DNA of 38,848 bases, from positions 1-38,848 of the forward strand of contig JAUWJK010000003.1 of NCBI GenBank assembly GCA_030607735.1. Reading direction: 5' to 3'. The DNA is from Candidatus Bathyarchaeota archaeon. GTDB lineage: Archaea > Thermoproteota > Bathyarchaeia > Bathyarchaeales > Bathycorpusculaceae. The notes under the pieces were generated by a model. That model made no database searches and had not been told where the DNA came from. It worked only from the letters and a program-made list of their open reading frames with translations. Made by a program: the position numbers and the translations under genes. This document shows, one piece after another, positions 1 to 8,341 of this stretch. Position 1 is the stretch's first letter; every line of letters starts with the position of its first letter.

Positions 1-1218
1 TCTTGGGAGATAGATTCAGTTCTTTTAGGTCCTCAAGCTGATTTGAGTTTTCTTTTATCTCAAGAAGAATCAACTGTAGTGGTTGAGTGGCTGCAAAATG
101 GTACATTGCGATGGCTTGGAGAAAATTTTGATTTAACCACAGATGCCAAAGCAATCCCGCCTATTCCCATTAGATCAATGCGCTTGAATCAAACTATTGA
201 TGGTATAAACCAGGAAGTTCCTTTCCAAATAGAAGATTGGGGATCAGAATATACAGTACCTTTGGGATTATCAAGTAATGCTTCAGTGTTTGGTAATAGA
301 CAAATGATAGTGTTTCTTTTGGATAATCATGTAACCGATTTTACACTTTGGTGGGATGGAAGTGATAAATCAGTTCAAACATCATTGGCTTATAATAACA
401 TCTATTTCAACGATGATCCATTAAACAGCGAAATAAATAATGGAATACTATCATTGGACTTTGGAAGCAATTCACTTGTTTCAACAGCAGTTGGAACAAG
501 TACTTCAAGTACAGCAACCTTTATGCGAGTAAACTCTGAAAACAGAGCTGATGCTTCAGATACAACAGCCTACGTTATTTACAATGGCGTAGTTAGAGAC
601 ATAGTTAGACAAGAGTCTGAATGGGGTGGAGGCGCTCAAGATTGTCCTAACATGTATGCAAATGTCGTGATAACTTTACCTGCAAATGCTTCATACTACA
701 CCTACAAACTTCGGTACATGTTTATTGATTCTGTTCAACAAAGAACAATTACAGATTTTTGTCCAATAAGTTTGACAACCTCCATTAGTTCTGTTCAATC
801 ACAAACTGAAAATGGAACAACCAGCGGAGTTCCTGTTGTTACAGATGGTTCTGGTACATTTTATAAATATTCAGAAGATTTATGGGAACATCATTGGAGT
901 CAACTTATTTCAGGAGATAAAGGTGTAGGAATAATGTTCTCTGATTCAGCTACTTTAAAACTCTACATCTTTGATACAACCTCTCCAGGAACACCTACAG
1001 GAGCAATAGAAGTTGACCAAATCAATCGAAGAATAGAATTACTACCCGTAACACTCAGACAAGTACAATTCACAGAAGCGTTAGACATAACCTTTGAAGG
1101 AGCCGTCGTCACTTTTGATGACACCACTCCAATATACACCTCAGATGGAAGCTCAGCTAATGGCTTGTGGATACTTGTTGAACATACCCCGTCAATAACA
1201 GTGATAGCAGGAAATTAA
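1..1218 (+). CDS. Large secreted/cell-surface protein, C-terminal part (5' truncated by window edge)
   Basis: The reading frame is open from the first base of the window, so this is the C-terminal 405 residues of a longer protein. The TTG at 43 is only the first start-like codon and has no SD. The visible part is rich in Ser, Thr, Asn and beta-type segments, has no membrane helix and ends in a soluble tail. It holds at least five N-glycosylation sequons (NGT, NQT, NAS), which fits an extracellular protein. A pilin and a prepilin peptidase follow on the same strand, so a role in a surface filament or adhesin is possible from context only. I do not recognise a family. Confidence 0.75.
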   Translation, partial: SWEIDSVLLGPQADLSFLLSQEESTVVVEWLQNGTLRWLGENFDLTTDAKAIPPIPIRSMRLNQTIDGINQEVPFQIEDWGSEYTVPLGLSSNASVFGNRQMIVFLLDNHVTDFTLWWDGSDKSVQTSLAYNNIYFNDDPLNSEINNGILSLDFGSNSLVSTAVGTSTSSTATFMRVNSENRADASDTTAYVIYNGVVRDIVRQESEWGGGAQDCPNMYANVVITLPANASYYTYKLRYMFIDSVQQRTITDFCPISLTTSISSVQSQTENGTTSGVPVVTDGSGTFYKYSEDLWEHHWSQLISGDKGVGIMFSDSATLKLYIFDTTSPGTPTGAIEVDQINRRIELLPVTLRQVQFTEALDITFEGAVVTFDDTTPIYTSDGSSANGLWILVEHTPSITVIAGN

Positions 1219-1309
1219 TAAGAGTAAATATTCTAAGAAATTTTGAATCTGTATCTAAACTTCATATGTATTAAATACAAAATCTATGTTTCACCTATTA
1301 ATAACAGGT

Positions 1310-1765
1310 ATGAAAAAAATGTCTTTAAAAAAGATCTTCAAATCAAAAAAAGCAATTTCACCAATATTAGCAACTTTATTACTAATTGTTATTGCGGTTG
1401 CAGCTATAGTTGTAACTTATGCTTGGCTAACAACATATATGGATTCAACAACTCAACAGGCAGGAGTTTTACCCTACAAAGCGAATGTTAACTTCATTGA
1501 AGAGGGTGGAGTAAAAAAGATAGCTATTGACATAGGAAATTCTGGAATATCCAACACTCGAATTGTAGGAACTTATGTTGGAGCGTCATCATCAACCACT
1601 CAAAGTCTATCAACCACACCAACTTCACCAATATCTCTAATCGCCGGATCTATTGTTAGTTTCAATGTCACATATACCTGGACAGCTGGAGAAACATACT
1701 ACTTTAGAGTAGTGCCTGAAGTTGGTCAACTAACCTTGGCATTCCAAGAGCAAGCGCCACAATAA
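1310..1765 (+). CDS. Archaeal type IV pilin-like protein with class III signal peptide
   Basis: Small exported pilin-like protein of about 151 aa. The N-terminus is basic (MKKMSLKKIFKSKKA) and is followed by ISPILATLLLIVIAVAAIVV, the classic archaeal pilin motif. The prepilin peptidase would cut between A15 and I16, leaving the hydrophobic helix as the filament core. The rest is a short beta-rich Ser/Thr/Gly head. ATG 1310 was chosen because it places the charged leader directly before the helix; ATG 1319 is also possible, and the upstream ATG 1286 adds an unlikely extension. There is only a weak SD (acagg). An oligo-T tract follows the stop. The peptidase that should process it is the next gene. 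Confidence 0.85.
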   Translation: MKKMSLKKIFKSKKAISPILATLLLIVIAVAAIVVTYAWLTTYMDSTTQQAGVLPYKANVNFIEEGGVKKIAIDIGNSGISNTRIVGTYVGASSSTTQSLSTTPTSPISLIAGSIVSFNVTYTWTAGETYYFRVVPEVGQLTLAFQEQAPQ

Positions 1766-1786
1766 TCTTTTTTTTCTTTTTTTTAA
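1766..1786 (+). terminator. Oligo-T terminator after the pilin gene
   Basis: Directly after the pilin stop, positions 1768-1784 are all T except one C. Archaeal RNA polymerase terminates at such T tracts without needing a hairpin. Placement before the separately SD-led peptidase gene supports a transcript end or an attenuation point. Confidence 0.6.
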
Positions 1787-1861
1787 ATTCAAAGACAAAA
1801 CAATAATACTCAAAACCAGGAACATTGTAGTTACTCTATAACTATTGGAGACAATTCCTAA

Positions 1862-2674
1862 ATGCAAACAATATTTATAGCATCAAAGGTCGTAATATCA
1901 CTAATTTTTCTACTTTTTGCATCATGGAGCGACTATAAAACAAGAGAAGTTACTAATAAAGTGTGGATTTTCTACGCCCCAATAGCTCTAGCATTATCAC
2001 TTACTGAATTCCTGCTCTATGATCCATCAAAACTAGCATATTTTGGATTAAGCGTTGGATTAACTTTTCTAATAGCTTTCTTATTATTCTACTCAGGCGG
2101 ATTTGGTGGAGCCGATTCAAAAGCATTTATGTGCATAGCCCTCGCTCTACCATTCTCAACTGAAATGCTCTTTAATCCAATATTGCCTCAAGGACTATCA
2201 CCTCTTGCACAAATTCTTTTCCCAATAGTAATCTTTAGCAATTCAGTGCTAATCGCTGCAGCAAGTGTAGGATACATCCTTCTAAGAAACATTATTCATC
2301 GCTTAAAAGAAGGAAAAGAATTCTTTGAAGGCAGTTTAAAAACAGAATCAATTGGAAAAAAGATAATCGTTCTAATTACAGGATATCGATTACCAATATC
2401 AAAATTGAAAGAAAAATGGCACATTTACCCTATGGAAGACATAGAAATAAAAAACAATGACAATCCTAAAAGAAAACTCGTTATTGTTCCCAGAGAAGAA
2501 GGAAGAAAAGAAATAATTGATCGACTCAGCGAAGGAATTGAAACAAAAAAAATCACTAACCACATTTGGGCTACTCCAGGATTACCAATGCTAATATTTG
2601 TTACAATCGGTCTAATCATAGCCATACTATTTGGAGATATTATATGGACATTGCTTAGTTATTTCCTAAGTTAA
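1862..2674 (+). CDS. Prepilin/preflagellin peptidase, family A24 (archaeal type)
   Basis: Membrane aspartic peptidase that removes class III signal peptides from pilins or archaellins. D24 in SDYKTREV and D85 in the GxGD-type motif GFGGADSK are the two expected catalytic aspartates. Hydrophobic helices run through about residue 140, then comes a charged cytosolic insert of about 90 residues, then a C-terminal helix after ATPGLP, the layout of FlaK-like archaeal enzymes. At 270 aa it is of normal length. A good SD (ttggaga, about 1845-1851) precedes ATG 1862. The neighbouring pilin is its likely substrate; others elsewhere are possible. Its last 4 nt overlap the convergent gene downstream. Confidence 0.92.
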   Translation: MQTIFIASKVVISLIFLLFASWSDYKTREVTNKVWIFYAPIALALSLTEFLLYDPSKLAYFGLSVGLTFLIAFLLFYSGGFGGADSKAFMCIALALPFSTEMLFNPILPQGLSPLAQILFPIVIFSNSVLIAAASVGYILLRNIIHRLKEGKEFFEGSLKTESIGKKIIVLITGYRLPISKLKEKWHIYPMEDIEIKNNDNPKRKLVIVPREEGRKEIIDRLSEGIETKKITNHIWATPGLPMLIFVTIGLIIAILFGDIIWTLLSYFLS

Positions 2675-2913
2675 ATTTGATAACTTTTGCTTCTCAAATT
2701 CTTGATATGCCTAGAAAAAGACACAGATGCCGTCAACATTAGAACTGAACCAATACCAACTAGAGTTAACGCATAAACTCTATACGGATAACTATTCAAA
2801 CCTAACCCTAAGGAAACATCCGATTCTATTAGTCTATAAGAGTAGAAAAAAGCACTTAAACCAAACAGAGTAATCGCTGCCAAAAGTAAACATATTTCTA
2901 TTTTATACTTCAT
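2671..2913 (-). CDS. Small two-helix membrane protein, unknown function
   Basis: 80-residue protein with two predicted membrane helices, about residues 5-27 and 46-66, a short loop between them and a basic tail. No family recognised. It looks real because a strong SD (cttaaggagt, complement of about 2923-2932) stands at the right distance from ATG 2913, and the hydrophobic pattern is not a shadow of another gene. It converges on the prepilin peptidase gene with a 4-nt overlap. A link to the pilus apparatus is only a guess from position. Confidence 0.6.
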   Translation of the reverse strand: MKYKIEICLLLAAITLFGLSAFFYSYRLIESDVSLGLGLNSYPYRVYALTLVGIGSVLMLTASVSFSRHIKNLRSKSYQI

Positions 2914-3022
2914 TTTTTTTTAACTCCTTAAGGATACCCTGCAAAGTTCATCTTAGTGTCCACTGTAACTTAGAAAAGGTTATTTTAGCTTTTTGTAAGA
3001 TAATACTAAAAGGGGTTTTTAA

Positions 3023-4099
3023 TTGTCGATAGAAGAAAACAAATTTGAATTGATAAATTTTTTAAAAAAAGAGTATAAAAAACCCAAAGTAGTTGTTATG
3101 CCAGACTTCTTCTTTGATCGAATCGTCAATTTAAAAGATAATCCTGAGAATGTTTCGTTAAAAATAAATAAAATAATTAAGCAAAGTGGAGGAAGTCTTG
3201 ATGGAATTTCACAAATGGATCTTAAAGGAGGAAACGCCATTAATACAGCCTCGGCTCTTATTGCCCTGGGAGCTAAGGTTACACCTATAGTTTGTACAAA
3301 CGAGCATGGATTTAATAAAATCAGATCTCACCTAAAAAATGCGCCAATTGATTTCTCACATATTAAAATAGGTAAGAAAGCGTCGTTAACAACAGCTTTA
3401 GAATTTAATGTTGAAAATAAAAAAATAAATATTATGTTAAGAGATCTTGGAGATTTGGAAAATTTTCAAGCTTCAGATCTAATTGAAGAAGATAACTTGC
3501 TCATTAAAGATGCTGATTATGTGTGTCTATTTAACTGGGCTGGGACAAAAAAACATGGAACAGAACTTGCTAAAGAAGTGTTTTCTATGGTAAAGAAAAA
3601 TGGAAAAGGAAAAACCTACTATGATACTGCAGATCCTAACTCAAATGTTAAAGAAATTCCAAAACTAATGGAGATTGTTTTAAAATCTAATTTTGTAGAT
3701 ATTTTAAGTCTCAATGAGAATGAAGCAATAAGCTACGCCTCTTTAATGGATAAACAAGTACTAAAGAAGGGTAGAGAAAGAAACACGAAATTAGCGTTAT
3801 ATGCTGCTAAAGTTTTAGCTGAAAAATTAACTGCTAGAATTGATCTTCACACATCTTCGTTCTCAGCGTCAATAACTAAGAAAAAAGAAACAAACATTTC
3901 AACTTTTAACATTAAACCTCTCAGAGCTACAGGCGCTGGAGATGCATGGAATGCAGGAAATATTCTTGCTGACATGAACTTACTATCTGATGGAAGGAGA
4001 TTAATGTTAGCCAATGCAATATCAGCATGTTACCTTACTGACCCAAATGGCAACTATCCAAATCAAGATAGACTTATTGAATTTCTTGAAAAAAATTAA
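3023..4099 (+). CDS. PfkB-family carbohydrate kinase
   Basis: Ribokinase-like sugar or nucleoside kinase of 358 aa. The N-terminal GGNAINTASALIALG stretch is the PfkB substrate-side Gly-rich motif. ATGAGDAWNAGN near the C-terminus is the PfkB signature, with D307 as the catalytic base. The substrate cannot be read from sequence. The TTG start at 3023 is supported by aaaagggg at 3008-3014, and the only other starts are well inside the fold. A TATA-like TATTTTA lies near 2981. It sits upstream of GlmM and GlmU but has its own promoter region and is followed by a T7 run near 4135, so co-transcription is not implied. Confidence 0.85.
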   Translation: MSIEENKFELINFLKKEYKKPKVVVMPDFFFDRIVNLKDNPENVSLKINKIIKQSGGSLDGISQMDLKGGNAINTASALIALGAKVTPIVCTNEHGFNKIRSHLKNAPIDFSHIKIGKKASLTTALEFNVENKKINIMLRDLGDLENFQASDLIEEDNLLIKDADYVCLFNWAGTKKHGTELAKEVFSMVKKNGKGKTYYDTADPNSNVKEIPKLMEIVLKSNFVDILSLNENEAISYASLMDKQVLKKGRERNTKLALYAAKVLAEKLTARIDLHTSSFSASITKKKETNISTFNIKPLRATGAGDAWNAGNILADMNLLSDGRRLMLANAISACYLTDPNGNYPNQDRLIEFLEKN

Positions 4100-4102
4100 C
4101 AA

Positions 4103-4118
4103 ATAACAGGTTATATAA
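4103..4118 (+). promoter_or_regulatory. TATA box with overlapping inverted repeat upstream of glmM
   Basis: ATAAC-AG-GTTAT (4103-4114) is a perfect 5-bp inverted repeat, and its right arm runs into the TATA-like TTATATAATT at 4111-4120. The glmM SD lies at about 4182-4186. This is a reasonable archaeal promoter; the inverted repeat may be an operator or an AT-rich coincidence. Confidence 0.4.
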
Positions 4119-4199
4119 TTACTGCAAATACATCATTTTTTTAAGCTAAACAAATAATTAATGATAAACATAGCAGCTATTGGGAGACGTTAAAAACAA

Positions 4200-5555
4200 T
4201 TGGGTAAACTATTTGGTAGTTCAGGAGTACGAGGTATAGTTAACAGTTTTTTAACACCAGAAAAAGCATGCAGTGTTAGTTTAGCTGTAGCCTCTTATTC
4301 TCAAGCAAAGAAAGCCATTATTGGTAGAGATACAAGATTTTCAGGTTTAATGTTGCAAGAAGCTCTGATTTCAGGCTTATTATCTTGTGGAGTCGATGTT
4401 AAAGTATTGGATATTGTTCCGACACCTGTTGTAGCATATCTTACAAAGGAATTGGGGGCCAACATAGGATTTATGTTAACTGCATCACATAATCCATCTC
4501 AATATAATGGAATAAAAATTTTTGATAAAAACGGTATTTCTTATTCAGATGAACAACAACAAAGTATTGAAAAAAGAATTCAAGAAAAAAATTATCGTTT
4601 AGCAGATTGGAAAAATGTGGGAAAATGCACAAAAACAGATGCTACACATCTTTATTTCGAAAAGCTAAAAAAAATTGTAAATCTTCAAAAAAAATGGAAG
4701 ATTATCGTGGATCCGGGGTGTGGAGCTACTTTTAGTGTTGGTCCAAAATTGCTAAAAGCTAGTGGATGTAAAGTGACCGTTCTAAACGCTCAACCAGATG
4801 GAAATTTTCCAGCAAGGGCATCTGAACCTACAAAAAAATCCCTTAGAGATTTAGCACTAATTGTTAAAGCTCTAAGTTCGGATATTGGAATAGCTTTTGA
4901 TGGAGATGGAGATAGAGTAGCTTTTATTGATAACGATGGAAAATTTGCAGATTTTGATAGAGTATTAGCTGCTTTTGCGGGTTATGTTTTACAAAAAAAT
5001 GGTGGAGGGACAGTCGTCACCAATGTTGAGACTTCAATGTGTTTTGAGAAAATAGCTAAAGGACATAATGGAAAAGTTATCAGAACAAAAGTTGGAGATG
5101 TTTATCTTTCTGAAGCAATAAAAAAGAATAACGCTATTTTTGGTGGAGAACCATGTGGTGCTTGGATACATCCCCAAGTTCATTATTGTCCCGATGGTCC
5201 TCTCTCAGCAAAATTATTGTTAAAAGCTCTAGAAGAGAAAAAAGTCACCTTAAATGAGTTCATTTCTGAAGTTCCCAAATTTATAACTTTAAGAGAAAAC
5301 ATTCAGTGCAATAACAAGAATAAAACCAAAATAGTAAAGAGTATAGAACAAAAAATGAAAAAAGTTTTTCCTAACCTCATAGAAACCTCAATGGTTGATG
5401 GAATCAGAATATCATTAGAAAATGGTTGGCTTCTAATTCGAGCATCAGGAACTGAACCTATCATTCGGTTAACAGTTGAAGGTGAATCATTAAAAATAGC
5501 AACTAGCATAGTTGAAAGAGGAAATAAGTTAATAAAAGAAAACAGTGAGGTTTGA
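4200..5555 (+). CDS. glmM: Phosphoglucosamine mutase (alpha-D-phosphohexomutase family)
   Basis: Interconverts glucosamine-6-phosphate and glucosamine-1-phosphate for UDP-GlcNAc synthesis; archaeal members may also act on other hexose phosphates. All four family motifs are present: phosphoserine S96 in TASHNPSQYNG, the metal loop D234-G-D-G-D-R, the sugar loop GGEPCGAW, and the phosphate loop RASGTEPIIR near the C-terminus. Length 451 aa is normal. TTG 4200 is supported by gggag at 4182-4186 and by the family-typical beginning GKLFGSSGVRG. The GlmU-like gene follows 4 nt after the stop, so the two form an operon for sugar nucleotide synthesis. Confidence 0.92.
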   Translation: MGKLFGSSGVRGIVNSFLTPEKACSVSLAVASYSQAKKAIIGRDTRFSGLMLQEALISGLLSCGVDVKVLDIVPTPVVAYLTKELGANIGFMLTASHNPSQYNGIKIFDKNGISYSDEQQQSIEKRIQEKNYRLADWKNVGKCTKTDATHLYFEKLKKIVNLQKKWKIIVDPGCGATFSVGPKLLKASGCKVTVLNAQPDGNFPARASEPTKKSLRDLALIVKALSSDIGIAFDGDGDRVAFIDNDGKFADFDRVLAAFAGYVLQKNGGGTVVTNVETSMCFEKIAKGHNGKVIRTKVGDVYLSEAIKKNNAIFGGEPCGAWIHPQVHYCPDGPLSAKLLLKALEEKKVTLNEFISEVPKFITLRENIQCNNKNKTKIVKSIEQKMKKVFPNLIETSMVDGIRISLENGWLLIRASGTEPIIRLTVEGESLKIATSIVERGNKLIKENSEV

Positions 5556-5559
5556 ATCA

Positions 5560-6837
5560 ATGAAAGCGGTAATCTTAGCTGCAGGAGAAGGAAAAAGACT
5601 TGGACCTATCACATCCTCTAGACCTAAACCCATGATAAAAATTAGTGGAAAACCAATTCTTGACCATATTATTGAAGCACTAAGTTATTCTGAAGTTACA
5701 GAGGTAATAATTGTAACTAATTATAGAGGAGAGGCCATTCGAGAATATTTTAAAAGCTTAAAAAAATCTAATTTAAAAATTAGTTTTAAAAAGCAAGAAA
5801 AAATGATTGGAACTGGAAATGCATTAAGTATAACTGAATCAATGATAAATGACGATTTTATCGTAGTTTATGGTGATCAACTTTTCAGTTCAGATGCATT
5901 AAAAAAAATTATACAAACTTTTAAAACAGAAAAAGTGGATGGAGCGATGGCAGTAATTCCAGTAAAAAATCCTGAAAATTATGGGATTGTAGAAGTGGAT
6001 AGAGAACAAAAAGTAAAAAGAATAATTGAAAAGCCTGATCTTAAAAGTGCTCCTTCAAATTTAGCAAATGCAGGATTGTATGTATTCTCCAAAGAAATTT
6101 TTAGACAAATTAAACAAGTAAAACCATCAATTAGAGGGGAATACGAACTAACAGAAGCAATATCTCTTTTCATTAAAGATGGAAAACAAATTGAAGCAGT
6201 AAAAATCTCTAATAATGACTGGTTGGATATTGGCAGACCTTGGGATTTATTGGAAGCTAACAAATGGATCTTAGAGAGAATAAAGCATGAAGTTTGTGGA
6301 ATTGTTGAAGAAGGCGCTCGATTAATAGGTCAAGTAACATTAGCTAAAAACGCGAGAATACGTTCAGGGGCTTATATTGAAGGTCCAGCTTTTATTGACG
6401 AAGGTAGTGATATTGGACCTAATTGCTATATAAGACCACATACAAGTATTGGAAAAAATGTTCGAATTGGAAACGCTTGTGAAATAAAAAATTCGATTGT
6501 TATGGATAAAACGCATGTAGGTCATTTATCTTATGTTGGCGATAGTATTCTTTGTGAAAGCTGTAACTTAGGAGCGGGAACAATTATCGCTAATTATCGT
6601 TTTGATGCCAAATCAGTAAAAATGAAAGTACTAAATAAAATAATTAACAGCGGAAGAAGGAAACTCGGGGCTATCTTAGGAGATAATGTGAAAACTGGTA
6701 TTCACTCAATTCTTATGCCGGGAGTCAAAGTAGGAAAGAATAGTTGGATAGGCGTAAACTACGTTGTAGAAAGAGACATTCCGGCTAACACGTATGCTGT
6801 TCAAAAACAAAGGGTAAAAAAAAGTAACAAACCTTAA
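5560..6837 (+). CDS. glmU: Bifunctional sugar-1-phosphate nucleotidyltransferase / acetyltransferase (GlmU-like)
   Basis: Predicted to acetylate GlcN-1-P and couple it to UTP (or dTTP), completing UDP-GlcNAc. The N-terminal domain (about 1-225) has LAAGEGKRLGPITSSRPKPM, the nucleotidyltransferase signature. The C-terminal half is a left-handed beta-helix of hexapeptide repeats. H322 in VGHLSYVGDS matches the catalytic His of GlmU acetyltransferases, and GAGTIIANY follows as expected. ATG 5560 is preferred over the GTG at 5545, because GTGAGG at 5545-5550 is itself a good SD with correct spacing and the protein then begins MKAVILAAG. Directly downstream of glmM in one operon. Confidence 0.9.
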   Translation: MKAVILAAGEGKRLGPITSSRPKPMIKISGKPILDHIIEALSYSEVTEVIIVTNYRGEAIREYFKSLKKSNLKISFKKQEKMIGTGNALSITESMINDDFIVVYGDQLFSSDALKKIIQTFKTEKVDGAMAVIPVKNPENYGIVEVDREQKVKRIIEKPDLKSAPSNLANAGLYVFSKEIFRQIKQVKPSIRGEYELTEAISLFIKDGKQIEAVKISNNDWLDIGRPWDLLEANKWILERIKHEVCGIVEEGARLIGQVTLAKNARIRSGAYIEGPAFIDEGSDIGPNCYIRPHTSIGKNVRIGNACEIKNSIVMDKTHVGHLSYVGDSILCESCNLGAGTIIANYRFDAKSVKMKVLNKIINSGRRKLGAILGDNVKTGIHSILMPGVKVGKNSWIGVNYVVERDIPANTYAVQKQRVKKSNKP

Positions 6838-6873
6838 ACAGGATCTTAATTTTCACATTTTAACTAAATCAAA

Positions 6874-6882
6874 GATATATAG
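6874..6882 (+). promoter_or_regulatory. TATA box for the Lsm gene
   Basis: gatatatag at 6874-6882 lies about 30 nt before the SD (acggag, about 6907-6912), which suggests a very short leader. Confidence 0.5.
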
Positions 6883-6920
6883 TGGTACTGTAATTTTGTT
6901 ATTGTAACGGAGATTTGAAG

Positions 6921-7337
6921 TTGTCTGTAGCACAAAGAAAATTTTTTAGTGAAGTCGCAGCATTGATAGAAAAACCCGTGATCGTGGAAGCGACTAATGG
7001 AAAGAAATTTACTGGAACCCTTATTGGAATAAATCCTGAAAGTCTAAATCTTTGTATTGCTGAAGCAAAAGATGAAACAGGTCAAATGGCTCACAGGGTT
7101 TTCTTAAGTGGAAATGTTGTTGCACAAATTTCAAGCACTGAAAAACCCTTTGATTTAAAAGCCCTAGCTAATCGTCTCGAAAAAGTATTTCCAACCATGG
7201 TTAAACTCTATGACGATAAAGGATTCATTTGGATAATGAATAAAATAAAACTAACTGAAAAAGGTGTAGTTGAAGGTTCAGGTCCAGCTGCTGAAAGAGT
7301 ACAAAGAGTATATGATCAGTTTGCAAGTGAAGAATAA
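6921..7337 (+). CDS. Lsm (Sm-like archaeal) RNA-binding protein with extra C-terminal domain
   Basis: Sm-fold RNA-binding protein. Residues about 1-75 carry the Sm1-type pattern (PVIVEATNGKKFTGTLIGINPESLNLCI) and Sm2-type pattern (HRVFLSGNVVAQI). An added C-terminal domain of about 60 residues resembles the two-domain SmAP3-type proteins of crenarchaea. Such proteins form rings that bind U-rich or small RNAs. TTG 6921 is chosen because the SD ggag (6909-6912) is then 8 nt away; TTG 6915 would leave only 2 nt. It converges with the PAC2 gene with a 3-nt gap. Confidence 0.85.
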   Translation: MSVAQRKFFSEVAALIEKPVIVEATNGKKFTGTLIGINPESLNLCIAEAKDETGQMAHRVFLSGNVVAQISSTEKPFDLKALANRLEKVFPTMVKLYDDKGFIWIMNKIKLTEKGVVEGSGPAAERVQRVYDQFASEE

Positions 7338-7340
7338 AAT

Positions 7341-8093
7341 TTAGATAAACCAACGCATCTGTTGTTTCTCATTTTTCTTTTCTTCCGATATTTTTCGGAT
7401 AATTCCAAAATCTTCAAGAAGTTTTTTAGTCATATCTGCTGTTTGTTCTATATCTTCAAATCCAATGGTCAAATTCAAATATTTGTTTAATACTGTCAAA
7501 GCATATCTTGCAGCTTTTGGATCAGGATACATACCTTGCGTTTCAATCAGAATAGAAAATCCCTTCACATCACTAAGTCTTCCCATTCCAATTAAGAGTC
7601 CAGCAAGACCAAATATGTGACCATCCATGGTTTTTGTTCCTAAATTCAAAACAGTTTTCATAGTTTCTTTATCAGTTGCTGCACAATAGACAGTTGGAAC
7701 TTGTTTTACTTCATTTTTCTTGAAACCACCAATGGAAATAACAAAATGACATCCCAATTCTTTGGCAATACCCAATACTTTCCCGCATAGCTCATATTGA
7801 CCAAATGTAGTTAACGCTTGAGTATTACCATACCAAATTATGAGATCATGATCACAGTTTTCCCTTTTGACATAATAAAGTTCATTTACAGGTGATCTAA
7901 CTGCTCCAGTTTCAGCTGTTATTGAAATATCTTGAAAAGATGCTGAAACAATTTTAGCAAAAAGTGTTGCATTTAACTCTTTTATTAAGTGCAGAGCAGA
8001 AATATTTGCCACAAATCCAATTCCGGGTAATCCTTCAATCAAAATTGGATCTTTAAGTTGTGGTTTATTAAATATCTCAATTGCACAGACCAT
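7341..8093 (-). CDS. PAC2-family protein (proteasome assembly chaperone-like)
   Basis: 250-aa member of the PAC2 (PF09754) family, related to eukaryotic proteasome assembly chaperone 2 and archaeal PbaA/PbaB-like proteins. Typical parts are the start PILIEGLPGIGFVANISALHLI, the middle VISIGGFKKNEVKQVPTVYCAATD, and GLLIGMGRL with the region after it. No catalytic residues are expected. The exact partner in archaea is not settled, so a role in proteasome assembly is inference. An SD (agaggagcc, complement of 8099-8107) precedes ATG 8093. A charged helical tail ends the protein. Confidence 0.85.
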   Translation of the reverse strand: MVCAIEIFNKPQLKDPILIEGLPGIGFVANISALHLIKELNATLFAKIVSASFQDISITAETGAVRSPVNELYYVKRENCDHDLIIWYGNTQALTTFGQYELCGKVLGIAKELGCHFVISIGGFKKNEVKQVPTVYCAATDKETMKTVLNLGTKTMDGHIFGLAGLLIGMGRLSDVKGFSILIETQGMYPDPKAARYALTVLNKYLNLTIGFEDIEQTADMTKKLLEDFGIIRKISEEKKNEKQQMRWFI

Positions 8094-8144
8094 AATCTGG
8101 CTCCTCTATGATGAATGGAGTAAAATAAAACAAATGATATAAGG

Positions 8145-8321
8145 ATGTCTAATCAAAGTCTATTCTCTAATTCAATGTCAACATCTAATTATTCAAATTC
8201 TATTCTTCACAAATATGATGACAAGTATCAAACAATAATTAAAATTAAAAAAAATGAGTTCATAAAAAAGATTAAATATTTGATAAAAAAAATAGCCAAC
8301 ATTTTTTTATTAGTTCTCTAG
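8145..8321 (+). CDS. Possible small ORF, 58 codons, in the tgtA leader
   Basis: Open frame ATG 8145 to TAG 8319-8321 in the space between the PAC2 and tgtA genes. The product would be Ser/Asn-rich at the N-terminus, then strongly basic (KIKKNEFIKKIKYLIKK), then a short hydrophobic tail (IANIFLLVL). A 58-codon frame is longer than expected by chance in DNA this AT-rich, but aagg touches the ATG and so is not a usable SD. The composition could equally be spurious. It may be coding, a leader peptide or nothing. Confidence 0.2.
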   Translation: MSNQSLFSNSMSTSNYSNSILHKYDDKYQTIIKIKKNEFIKKIKYLIKKIANIFLLVL

Positions 8322-8341
8322 CTGTTTGATAAGATTGATAA

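Noticed and set aside
1243-1491. 82-codon frame over the pilin start
   Set aside because: It is a shadow of the pilin in another frame, Cys/Asn-rich and without an SD; the pilin frame has the clear KKAISP motif.
8094-8341. C/D box small RNA suggested by two TGATGA motifs (near 8109 and 8215)
   Set aside because: No CTGA box D follows either motif at proper spacing.
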